From Combretum micranthum (taxonomy: Eukaryota > Streptophyta > Magnoliopsida > Myrtales > Combretaceae), in assembly GCA_024138025.1 (NCBI GenBank), contig JAMXBD010000433.1, positions 248,001 to 312,000 on the forward strand: a stretch of 64,000 nt of DNA, written 5' to 3'. The notes below the pieces were generated by a model that worked only from the letters and a program-made list of their open reading frames with translations, did not search any database and had not been told where the DNA came from. Of this stretch, positions 24,456 to 34,175 are shown in pieces. The stretch's first letter is position 1; each line of letters starts with the position of its first letter. Both the position numbers and the translations under genes were made by a program.

Positions 24456-24460
24456 ATCCT
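24456..24460 (+). repeat. Target-site duplication, right copy (ATCCT)
   Basis: Identical to 15291-15295. The pair fixes both ends of the LARD. Confidence 0.88.
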
Positions 24461-25455
24461 TTTTTATTTTTTTTCCTCAACTAATATTTTATCTTAATTT
24501 ATTAATAGTTTTGAAAAAAATAACCACAATTTTTCTTTTAAATTTTTATTGCAATTTTTTAGTTGTTTTTACAACATTTAATTAAGATACAATTTATTAT
24601 TAAAAAAATACATATATACTTTATGAAAAAAGTTAATGAAGGCCTCTAGTATAGACGTAAGGTTATGCATATATCAAAAGGATCCTAAGCTTTGCATATG
24701 ACTTTAGAGTATGGTGAGAAGATAACACTTGATGGATGCATTGTAGTGAATTATAGGAAGGAGAAACAATAGTCTCAGTATCTCAAATACACCAATGATA
24801 ATAAAAGTAGTTTGAGAAAAGCCTTGCACGTCAACTTTGATGTTCTTTAGCAATTAGAGTGGTACTCATCTAATTGCTTATTGTTGTCCTTCAAAGTAAG
24901 ACTTACTTATAGAATGTTCATCTTCTTTCTCCAAAAATTATAAATGAGGAGAAGTGGCTGGGTATTGATAGGCACAAGAAGTGTATAAAGATCATTAAAT
25001 TATCTTAATGAATGATGGATGAGATAGAGCAAACTCATTATTTGCTTAATTTAATTGAGCTTACCATAATAGCCTTAAAAAAATTAGCTTACTATAAGAT
25101 AAAGCCAGCAGTCATTCTCTTGCATGCATGATCTAACTGGGTGAGGTTGGATGCAACAAATCGATCCAACAATCTTATTCCGAGTCTAGTAAGTTAAATC
25201 TTCTAAAGTCATTCAATACATAAACCAGATTCATTGAGTTTTGTCATCTAACTCACAAGTCAAGTCCAATATTTAGTATAACAATTTTTAGTCCTCTACA
25301 ATTACATATAAAGCCAGCCTCTTATGTATTTATTTTTAACATGTGTTCTGTGAAACTTGAAAAGTATAATAAATTTTTTACAAATAAGCTAGTATTAACC
25401 CGATGAGACGCAATGTTTGTATCGCTTAATGGTAAATAGATAACTTCATTTGTTA
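24461..25455. other. Intergenic DNA, nothing recognised
   Basis: AT-rich, with no open frame of note, no RNA gene and no bounded element seen. Confidence 0.4.
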
Positions 25456-25459
25456 AAAT

Positions 25460-25735
25460 TACAATATTCTATGACTACAACTACGTAGTGATAATTTGTT
25501 ATAAATAAACTGAACTATAGAAACCTTTTTTATCAAATGAATAGAGTGCAATCATGAAATTTAAATTGTATGGTTGATAAGATGCTATACTAGGTGTTCA
25601 TTTTTGATCCACCATACGAATTAGTGCATAAAACTTATTCAGAAAAATTTGGTATCATTTGGCAAATTTCAAATTGAAGCATGTCATGTCAATGAAATTT
25701 AGTAGTTATTGTGGCTTATTCTAGGGGTAAATTAT
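25460..25735 (+). repeat. Dispersed repeat, copy 1 (also in HMGR intron 3)
   Basis: About 275 bp alignable with 37,395-37,680. Shared landmarks are ATGACTACAACTACGTAGTGAT, AACTGAAC, GGTGTTCATTTTTGATCCA, TTAGTGCATA, TATCATTTGGCAAATTT and CTTATTCTA. The match stops where a MITE-like GGGTAAATTATATCG begins at about 25736. Family not identified. Confidence 0.72.
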
Positions 25736-25842
25736 ATCGAAAAGTTTTAATATTTAGGATTAAGTTCATTTGAGGTATCAACATTTTGAGTAGCTAAAAT
25801 GAGTTTCAACATTATGTTCAGTGAGTCAGTTAAGGTATCTCT

Positions 25843-26238
25843 AATAGTCTATCATCGATGTTGTTAACGACATTTCGTTACATGCTATGTGTTAGCACAA
25901 GACACATCTTCTTTTCTTCCTCAACCATTTTCTTTCTTTCTTCCTTCCTTCCTTTTTTGGCTAGATCTTCAACCATTTTCTTGAACATGAATCTCTCTCT
26001 CCTCTTTCTCTCTCTAACCTATTCTCTTTTAACAAACCCAAACAACTAATACAGCTGCATCCACCACCAAACCATTGCGACATTAAATAGTTGAATCGTA
26101 TGATCAAAATAACTAAAAATGGTATGATAGTATGATGATTGCTACATGATTTCTTACCATTAAAATTTCTTATATTAATGAATTAAATGATTTATCATTT
26201 AGTAATTAATTTTAAATAAAATTCTAAATTAACAAAAA

Positions 26239-26294
<56 letters not shown>

Positions 26295-26668
26295 AAACCA
26301 ACAAGCTCCTTATTTAACCGTACTAGTACGTCAACTTCTATTTATATTTTTGTTCATGTCTTTTTTATCGATTGAATTTTTCCTAAAGCAATTTGTAGAT
26401 TTCTTGCATAGACTAAAAAATCTTCAAAATTTTGGTTGAGTTATAACAAAACAACTTTCTCTTTCTTTTTTTTTTTTTAATTTTTCTTTTTAGATTACCT
26501 ATAAAATATAAAAACTCACTTTGTTGTTTTAGAGAGAGGGGGGAGGGATCTAGAGAGAGAAAGGGAATATGTTTAAGAAGATGGTTGACGAAGAAGATGT
26601 GTCCTTATGCTAACATGTGGCGCATAACAGAGCACCGATAATAGCATCAATGATGGACCATTAGTGTA
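25843..26668. mobile_element. Long-inverted-repeat element (MULE-like MITE or foldback)
   Basis: Two arms face each other. The left (about 25,845-26,030) contains CATCGATGTTGTTAACGAC, GTTAGCACAAGACACATCTTC, TCAACCATTTTCTT and CTCTCTCTCTAAC. The right (about 26,510-26,665) contains the reverse complements with moderate divergence (ACACATCTTCTTCGTCAACC on the minus strand). The arms are about 150-190 bp and the spacer contains the CT/AC microsatellite. No transposase. Just upstream (25,736-25,840) the GGTATCAACATTTTGAG-like stretch resembles ends of plant MULE-type MITEs. Exact ends and target duplication not determined. Confidence 0.62.
26240..26295. repeat. (CT)n(AC)n compound microsatellite
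   Basis: About 15 CT units run directly into about 13 AC units, in the spacer of the long inverted repeat. Confidence 0.95.
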
Positions 26669-26669
26669 A

Positions 26670-27320
26670 ACCGCTATATTTTACAATAGTTTTATGTAAG
26701 TTTAAATCTGGTTTTGAAAATTAAACTCTAAAGCCAGGTTGAGTTAGCCGATAGATCAGAACGAATAGCTTTTAGAACGTTAAAATATGAAATCAAAACT
26801 AAAAATGAGATAAACTCAAATTAACGGTCGAAAAATTATAAACCCTAACAAGATCTTATAGCCTAAAAATTCGATTGTTTTAGACATTTATGAATCAATT
26901 TCCGTATCCGACTATCAACATGTAAAATGAGATAAATTTTTTTGACAATCAATTTATGATAGAAAAATATTAAAGTATCCGCGAAATATCAAATAAAAAT
27001 TTTTTCGGCTCATAAAAATATCAGTTTTAACCTATATATGTGTATTTTATCTCTATTGGTAACTTACCTGAATTATTATTATTATTATTATATTATTATT
27101 TGTCATTATTTGATTTTATTTGCAACAAACCATTGCTGCCGATCTATTCTCAAAAATCTTCATGAATATTGCCTACAAGCTATAGCCTATAACCTACATA
27201 TATATGTTACTATTCTAGAGTCAAATCTTTTCTTCTCTTTTAAACAAGCCAAGAATGGCGCCAGCTACATCTCCCATGGTAGCACTTTTTTTTATTTAAT
27301 TATTTTACCTACATAAATCC
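26670..27320. other. Intergenic DNA with (ATT)n
   Basis: No gene. A short ATT run lies at about 27073-27100. The open frame 27038-27316 is low-complexity and unsupported. Confidence 0.45.
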
Positions 27321-27327
27321 CTAAAGC

Positions 27328-27440
27328 TTCTCTATAAATACCCATGACATGACTTCACTTTCATACCTTACATCTCCTTCCATTCCTCTCTCTTTTCTCT
27401 CCTTCTTCCCCTTTTTTTTTTTTTTTTTTAAATTTCTGGC
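27328..27440 (+). promoter_or_regulatory. Candidate orphan Pol II promoter and CT-rich leader
   Basis: CTATAAATACCC at about 27331-27342 is a strong plant TATA box. It is followed by about 80 bp of CT-rich sequence (CTCTCTCTTTTCTCTCCTTC) like a plant 5' leader. The first ATG (about 27441) opens only 35 codons. I recognise no gene downstream, so this may be a relic, an LTR promoter or a non-coding transcript start. Confidence 0.35.
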
Positions 27441-27829
27441 ATGAGTCCTTTGCTGCTACCCCCTATCATTTTTCAGCTTGAACACATCTCTTTAATACAT
27501 CTTTTGAGGCAAACACATTTCCCATACCACCTTATTTGATGATAGTTGTGGTTGCATGCATTATTCCTCGATCTAAATTTTTCTATGAAGCTTTAAGCTA
27601 GGAAAGATAATGCTAAAGTGAAATCAATATCATGTTAAATTTATAAATCTCGTCAAAATCTTATTTACATTGTTATACCTTGCCATCTAAGCTAACTATC
27701 TATATTTACAAATATAGTTATGTATATATTTATATCTATAAGAGCATAAAGCTCACTAACTTAACATTTACTTATGTTTTTTATTTGTTTATTGCTTTTA
27801 TTAGTTTTACTCAAGATTTGTCCACTTCA

Positions 27830-28120
27830 AGTCATTAAAAAGACTACTTCATCTCTAATCTTGGACTTGCCCATATTCAAGTTTGAAGGAGACTCGATTA
27901 TTTTAAGTCTCGGAAGCCTTGTTATAGTTAAGACTCCTAAATTTTTGTTTGTTGCTTTATTTATTTGCTTATTGTGAGACTAGAAATATTCAAGTCTAGG
28001 GTAATGTTGTTATAGTTTAGACTCCCAATTTTTGTTTATTTTGTTATTCATGGGACTGGAATCACTTCAACTCCTAGAAAACCTTGATTTTAAAGCTAAG
28101 ACTCTCATCTTCTTATTTTG
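27830..28120 (+). repeat. Degenerate tandem repeat, ~85-90 bp x 3
   Basis: GTTATAGTTAAGACTCCTAA (about 27919), GTTATAGTTTAGACTCCCAA (about 28008) and TTTTAAAGCTAAGACTCTC (about 28090) each precede a T-rich TTTGTTTATTTTGTTAT segment. They look like three diverged units. Small open frames here lack coding signs. Confidence 0.5.
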
Positions 28121-28249
28121 CTTATGTAAATTTTTATTACTAATACTTATGTTCTTTTTGTGTTCATGCTCATATCATGGCCATGTTGGTGTTGCCATAA
28201 TTCTTGAAAACTTGACAATGCTCGATTATGCAAAATTATGACTCAAAAT

Positions 28250-30400
28250 TTTATTTTTAGAACTATGGAAAATACGCATGAAATGGAAATTTTGGAAACT
28301 AAATTATCACCTTATTTTTTTCATGTATGCCGAAAATTATAGGACCAAATAGGAAAAACTAAACTTAATTTTTTTTTCTTACTCACAAGAAACCACTTGA
28401 TGACAATTTTTGAGAATGATAAAAAATATATAGGTTCAAGCCAAAGAAAGGCCAAAATATTAAAGGAGAAAAACTTGATTTTCCTACCTAAGAATTAACT
28501 TGATGATATAATTTTCAAGTGATACAATTTTCTCGCCCATGCCACTTTCTCATTCATTAACCTAGTAAGTTGGAGAGATGATGAATTTATGAAAATCATT
28601 AGTACCCACATTATTAAAAAAATTTATAGATAATAAAACTCATTTTTCCAAAAAATAAAATTGAAACCCTAAGAAACAAGTTTCTTCATGAACACATCAA
28701 GTCAATGAGAACACAAGAAATTCTAATTATGCTACCAAGACTATCTTTGCGAAATACAAACTCAAGCAACATCACTATGATCATGCATGAATCATGAACC
28801 ATTATTATATATATACTACTATGATATGTTATATGTATAAGTCTGGTTTCATCCAAGGAAATTGTCAACATTAAGATGTTATTGTTTTCAAAACTCAAGA
28901 TTTAGATGAGAAGTTATAACCATTTTAAGATAGGACTTCCATAAACCAACCTTTTACATAGAATAAGCTTTTAGACTATAAGTTTAAGCAAAGTTTATTA
29001 TGAAATACTCATTTTGGTACCTCCTTTTGATAGGTGACGAAGGAGAAGACTTGCCATTTCTTAAAGATTATTTTGACTGAAAAATTTCTGCAATGGTTGA
29101 GTGAGTTTTCCTTACTTTACTTATTCGTGTGCTTGTAGTGTAGAGCACTAGAAGCTAAGCAAGAGATAAAAATGGGTTTTTGAGGGAATGGGAATTTATG
29201 CATGTGTTTCATTTTGTTAATTAAATTAATGATAAGCATATCGAAACACAAATTGGTTGCTAAATGCCCTGCATGTTTAGTTTCTATTGATTGTGAGCTT
29301 GTGATAATTGTGTGGTCACTTTAGAAGAAATTAAAATCGGATTGGAAAAATTGTAAAATGGATCATGCATGGCATAAAGCGAGTCACATTGCATTGCGTT
29401 ACTATTCTACGCATGGGGTCGGTAGGTAAAGGTACCTAGCTCTAGCATAAGGAACTACAACATCTAGGGATACAGCCTCATGGAGGAGACGTGTCAATCG
29501 CATGCTAAAAGGGAATTAGTGGTGATTAGTTTTCGAAACCTTAGACGATCGGATGGACCCAAAAGTTCAGCATTCCCTAATCCTTAATACGGAAGACGTA
29601 AATGCATTATGCTCATGACACCGATAAATCATGAGTATTTGTTGTGATCATGGTTGATGCATTGCATATGGTTGTCTAACTAACTTGTTTGTTTTGGTGG
29701 ATATGAATTCGTCATTACGGATTCTCTCATTAAGCTAGTTGTAAGCTTATCTCCTTATAGATTTTTTTTATATATGGAATACAACGGGCACTTGTGGCTG
29801 TATCCGAGGCCACATTTCTCCTAGGTAAGAATGGAAGCTTTTGAAGTACTTGTAGTAAATATCTTTTGATAGGACTAGTAGGTTGATGATTCAAGAAGAA
29901 ATTATGTAAATTTTATATGGAAGGACTCTATTTGTTTTCTATGTAAGAACCACTATCAATTTAAATCATGCAATTGTTATTTTTTAAATTCTTGTTTGCT
30001 TAAATGATGTCATCCCATTAAATTGCATAACTCTAATGGTAACTCTCTTGGTGAAAGTACGCCTTGTGCATAATAGTAAAGCTTTTGCATGACTAAGGTT
30101 GTCACTGTTGAGATTTAATATTGTATACAGTGGACTATCACGTTTAGATACCCTCGAGGCGTGATAGTTAGTGATACCTTAAATAACTTACTTAACATAA
30201 CGTTGATACCTCTTTGTTACCACTTCAAACATTTATATCTCTAATGAATTTATCCTCAAACATTAATATATCTTCCTATGTAATTTACCCCTTGTTCTAG
30301 GTCGAGCAAATAACCTTCTCAGTTGTTGTATAAGGTACCCACCAGGACACCACTTGATCGGGTAGATTGTGAGTAGGTCTTAAGAGTTAATGTTTGGTTT
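28250..30400. other. Unassigned DNA; GC-richer island at 29.35-29.6 kb
   Basis: No gene recognised. The island 29,355-29,620 (GGGGTCGGTAGGTAAAGGTACC, then ACAGCCTCATGGAGGAGACG) is less AT-rich than its flanks and has the look of a retrotransposon untranslated or LTR segment. Its family is unknown to me. Confidence 0.35.
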
Positions 30401-30407
30401 TATGTGG

Positions 30408-31120
30408 AAAATTTTCAAAACCTGCTCCCATACGGTATGGTACGAGTATGGGATTTTCATACCTTATACCCATCCTGGAACATGTACTTTACTAAATATA
30501 AGGTATGGGATCCTAGGTACACTATACCCACCTTATAAAAATTGGATAAAACAATATTAAGTTATTAACAATAAAATAGTATTATTTATTTTAACTTTTT
30601 TTGTTAATATAAATATTATTTAAGGTAGTGATACTTTTTTGTTCTATTGATTATTTATTTTCTAATAATGTTACATTCCTTTAATTGTCCTTAATGGCTT
30701 AACCTATAAAATATTTTATGTATTATACAAGGATAATTAAACTAAAATACAAATCTTTTATTGAATTTTTATAAATATATTCGTTCTTTTACCATGTTTG
30801 TTATTTTCCTTTTATTTTTCCTTCAATTAAATAAAGTTATAGGTTTTAACTTTCACATATAAATAAATTCCCCAATTTATAGAATTATGATATTAGGAAA
30901 TTACTTTTTAAATCACTTTCGACTAGCTTTTTATTGTAAATATATGAAAATAAAGTAACTTTATATACTACATAAAATTTTATATATTATTATAAACTTG
31001 AAATTTAAGAAAGAAAAAAATCAAAGGTTTCATTAAAAAATTATAGTTTCCATTGGGTACCATGTATCCTATTGGTTTTACATGGTACATGATACAAAGT
31101 GGGTATGGGTAGGTTTTGAG
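30408..31120. mobile_element. Possible hAT-like non-autonomous element
   Basis: The ends have inverted similarity: the left TTCAAAACCTGCTCCCATAC corresponds to the reverse complement of the right GTATGGGTAGGTTTTGAG. Both subterminal regions are rich in GGTATGGGTA/TACCC-type repeats, as in a common class of plant hAT elements. The interior is AT-rich and non-coding. A 10-mer AAGAGTTAAT flanks the region (30382-30391, 31124-31133) but does not abut the inverted ends cleanly, so it may be chance. Confidence 0.4.
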
Positions 31121-31204
31121 TAGAAGAGTTAATACTCTGTGTAAGGTACGAGTAAGACTTCATACATTGTTCACCCTATATCTGCTTATTCCTACGTTAT
31201 TCCA

Positions 31205-31295
31205 TCGTTAAACAATAATAAGAAGTGTTTCACATTGTTCTTAAGAACAAAAATCAAATTGGTATGCTCTTCCATAACACCATATTAAAACCAAC
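31205..31295 (+). repeat. Dispersed repeat, copy 2 (partial)
   Basis: GTTCTTAAGAACAAAAATCAA, then ATGCTCTTCCATAACACCAT, aligns with 37,698-37,745 in HMGR intron 3 (GTTCTTAAGAACAAATCAA, then TTCGGAACACCAT). It represents the downstream end of the family whose upstream part is at 25,460-25,735. Confidence 0.5.
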
Positions 31296-31299
31296 AAGA

Positions 31300-31866
31300 A
31301 AAAAATAGTGTTATAAGTAGTAGACCGAGGGTTTGACTCAGATATGTTAGAAGTTAGAGATTGAATATCGAATCAAATTCAATTAAGGGTTGAATTGAGG
31401 TAAATAAAAAAATAATATATAAGGCACATTTTAATTATAAAAGACAAATGTATATGACATCACCCAATTAAATTTAAATTTGGATCAAACCTATAGTTGG
31501 TTATTAAATCCATACAAGACATAAATATTAAAAACAAAAGAAAGTATAATATAATGTTTATAGTTTTTAAATTCAAAATATAGTATGAAAATATATTTAA
31601 AATTCTAGTAAGTTTTTTTTTTCTTTTTTAGTTTTTCGGCCAAGTCAACTAGATTCAGGTCTTATCGCCCCAACTTAATCTGGGTCAAATGCATGGACTA
31701 GCCCACTTTCATGACCAGTTTTGGTTGAATTGGGTCAAACTGGCTAGGTCTATCTAGTTCTGATAACATTGGAAAAAATAACTATTATTTGTTTAGTTGA
31801 AAAAGTAGATACATCCTGTTGAACATATTTTCATAATTCACAAAAAACTAGAAAGTGGCGGAAATA
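31300..31866. other. Intergenic DNA, nothing recognised
   Basis: AT-rich, non-coding. 31,640-31,760 has CAACT/GGGTCAA-type repeats reminiscent of hAT subterminal sequence but without ends I can define. Confidence 0.35.
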
Positions 31867-31867
31867 A

Positions 31868-32483
31868 GGAGAACTGCAAATGAGTTGAGTTGCTTGCGAG
31901 CTATTCAAGGTCAACCCAACTTAAGCTTGATTAGAAATAAATCGAACTCAAGCTTAAGATAAAGCTTATTTATCTAAGCAAGTTAAGCTGAAGTTTTGAT
32001 ATAAGGTCGTGGGCCAGCTCGTTTAGGAGGCACCAAGTAAGCTCGTGAATAGGCTTGTGAACAAGCTCATTTGCAAATTTGTGAATTGTATAATTATAAT
32101 ATATTATAGATAAATATTATAATTAAAATAACAAAAGCTAATTTATTTTCAATATATATGTATATAAATTAGCAAATCCTATATATTATTTTTTAGATTT
32201 GAAAAAATATGAAAAATGAATTATTTAAACAAGCTTGACTTGAGCTTAAATTTCAGGCTCTACAAAATCTCGACAAGTATGATAAAAAAACTCGACTCAA
32301 ATCAAGTTTGATTTATAAACGAGCCGAGTTTAAGCGTGAAATAAAACTAGTATAGTTGAATGAACCAAACTCGATCCTCAATTTCATGATCAATAAAAAT
32401 AATAAGCTTGAGCTCGAGCTTAACAAATTTTAAACGAGTCGACCGGGACCTTTTAAGCTCGGCTTAGCTCATTTGCATTCCTA
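31868..32483. mobile_element. Non-autonomous hAT-like element upstream of HMGR
   Basis: About 615 bp. The right end is AAGCTCGGCTTAGCTCATTTGCATTCCTA. Its reverse complement, TAGGAATGCAAATGAGC, mirrors the left AACTGCAAATGAGTTGAG near 31873. Subterminal regions are filled with AGCTCG / CGAGC / CAAGCTT motifs on both strands, typical of a widespread plant hAT family with GCAAATGAGC termini. No coding capacity. The expected 8 bp duplication is not intact. It ends about 610 bp before the HMGR start codon and so may contribute to the promoter region. Confidence 0.6.
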
Positions 32484-32869
32484 AGAGCAATCATCATCAT
32501 ATTGGCAAAATATAAATAATATTCCTAAATTTTAACCTTATTATGAGTATACTCCTAAAAATTTTCATATTGTAAACCCTCTTATAGTTAATAAACTAAT
32601 AAATGATCACTAAATATTAATAATAATCCCTCTTAAAATTTTAACTTTATCTTTTTTTCTTGGCCAAAATTTTGACTTTAGTTTGAAAATACTTCTCAAA
32701 TATATTAAAATGTACCTTAATACTCCTAAATTTTGATATCACTTAATAGTATTATTTAACTTTATAATACTAAAATTTGAAGCTAATCTATAAGCGTTAA
32801 AAACATAAAAGAGAGGAACCTCCCCATTTGCTTTTACCTTTAAACTAACATATCTAACTAGCTCTCCCA

Positions 32870-33095
32870 AGCAATAAATATAGATTGCATGGATGCGACA
32901 GATCCGTATTGCACGCTTTACGTCTCTCTCTCTCTCTCTCTCTTTCATCAGATACAAATATCCCCCTAAACCTCCGCTTATCCTTCAACAACAAACCAAT
33001 CTTTACTAATTTTATCTCTCACCTCAAATACCACACAAATCAATCGCTCTCTCCTCTCCAACACCCCCTTTAGTTCACTCCTCCACACTTTTCCC
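32870..33095 (+). promoter_or_regulatory. HMGR core promoter and 5' leader
   Basis: A TATA-like CAATAAATATAG (32,871-32,882) precedes a (CT)n tract at 32,922-32,943 and a CT-rich, G-poor stretch that runs to the start codon (CCCATGGAC at 33,093-33,101). This is the usual architecture of plant promoters with TC-rich leaders. If transcription began upstream of 32,885 the leader would contain a 62-codon upstream frame (32,885-33,073). Confidence 0.5.
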
Positions 33096-34175
33096 ATGGA
33101 CGCTCGCCGGCGTCGTCATTATCCTTCATCCACCGCCACCACCACCACCACCACCACCACCTCCTCCTCCTCCTCCTCCTCCTCCTTCACTGCCGTGAAT
33201 CTCTTAAACCTCAATGTCAGTGTCACAACCCTAAAGCATCGGACGCCCTCCCTTTACCACTCTGGGTCACCAATACCATATTCTTCGTTCTTTTCTTCTC
33301 TGCGGCTTATTTCCTTCTCCGCCGTTGGCGCGAAAAGATCCGCAACTCGACCCCTCTCCATGTCGTAACCTTGTCGGAGCTAGCCGCACTCATCTCCCTC
33401 ATTGCTTCGATAATTTATCTCTTCGGTTTCTTCGGAATCGGGATCGTTCAGTCGTTTGTATCCCGTTCGTCGAATGACAGCTGGGAGATAGAGGAAAGTG
33501 ATCAAGAAGATAATCATCAAGTAGTGAAACAATACCCTTGTCCTGCAGTTGGCAAAGTTACCGCTGCTAATCTACAGGCGCAAATGGAACAGGAATGTGA
33601 GGACTGTCAGATAGCAGATCAATCGCCTCGCATGATAGGGGAAGCCGAAAATAAAACCAAAATCGCTCCTCCACCTGCAGCTACAAAACTGGCGAGGACG
33701 ACGAGGAGATGATCGATGCTGTCATCTCGGGGACTATCCCTTCATACGCTCTAGAAAAGAAGCTTGGAGACTGCAAGAAAGCAGCAGCAATACGGCGGGA
33801 GGCTCTCCAGCGAGCGACGGGGCGGTCCCTGGAAGGGCTACCCCTAGAAGGGTTTGATTACGAGTCGGTATTGGGTCAGTGCTGCGAGATGCCAGTGGGG
33901 TATGTGCAGATTCCGGTGGGGATCGCCGGACCGTTGCTGCTGGACGGTAAGGAGTACAGTGTGCCGATGGCGACGACGGAAGGGTGTTTGGTGGCGAGTA
34001 CTAATAGGGGTTGCAAGGCTATATACGCTTCTGGTGGTGCATCAAGCGTGTTGACTCATGATGCGATGACTAGGGCTCCGGTGGTGAGGTTTAGCAGCAT
34101 CGACAGAACGGCGGAGCTGAAGTTCTACTTGGAGGATCCGGCGAATTTCGATACATTGGCTTGTGTTTTCAACAA
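33096..34175 (+). CDS. HMGR: HMGR exon 1 (membrane domain and start of catalytic domain)
   Basis: Start ATG at 33,096 reads MDARRRRHY, like the MD-R-R-R start of many plant HMGRs. The Thr8-Ser8 run comes from ACC and TCC repeats (about 33,137-33,183). The frame then has to shift to read [12 protein letters not shown] from 33,239, and again to read [11 protein letters not shown] from 33,691. The exon ends AACAA^GTCAGT, splitting the Lys codon of FNKSSRF. Confidence 0.9.

Noticed and set aside
29355..29620. GC-richer island as a host exon
   Set aside because: No open frame with coding character on either strand and no recognisable motif.
30382..31133. AAGAGTTAAT 10-mer pair as target duplication of an element
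   Set aside because: The copies do not abut the inverted ends, and a hAT duplication should be 8 bp directly at the termini; kept only as a hint.
33854..34054. Alternative-frame ORF within HMGR exon 1
   Set aside because: Shadow of the real HMGR frame, which carries the [10 protein letters not shown] and TTEGC motifs.
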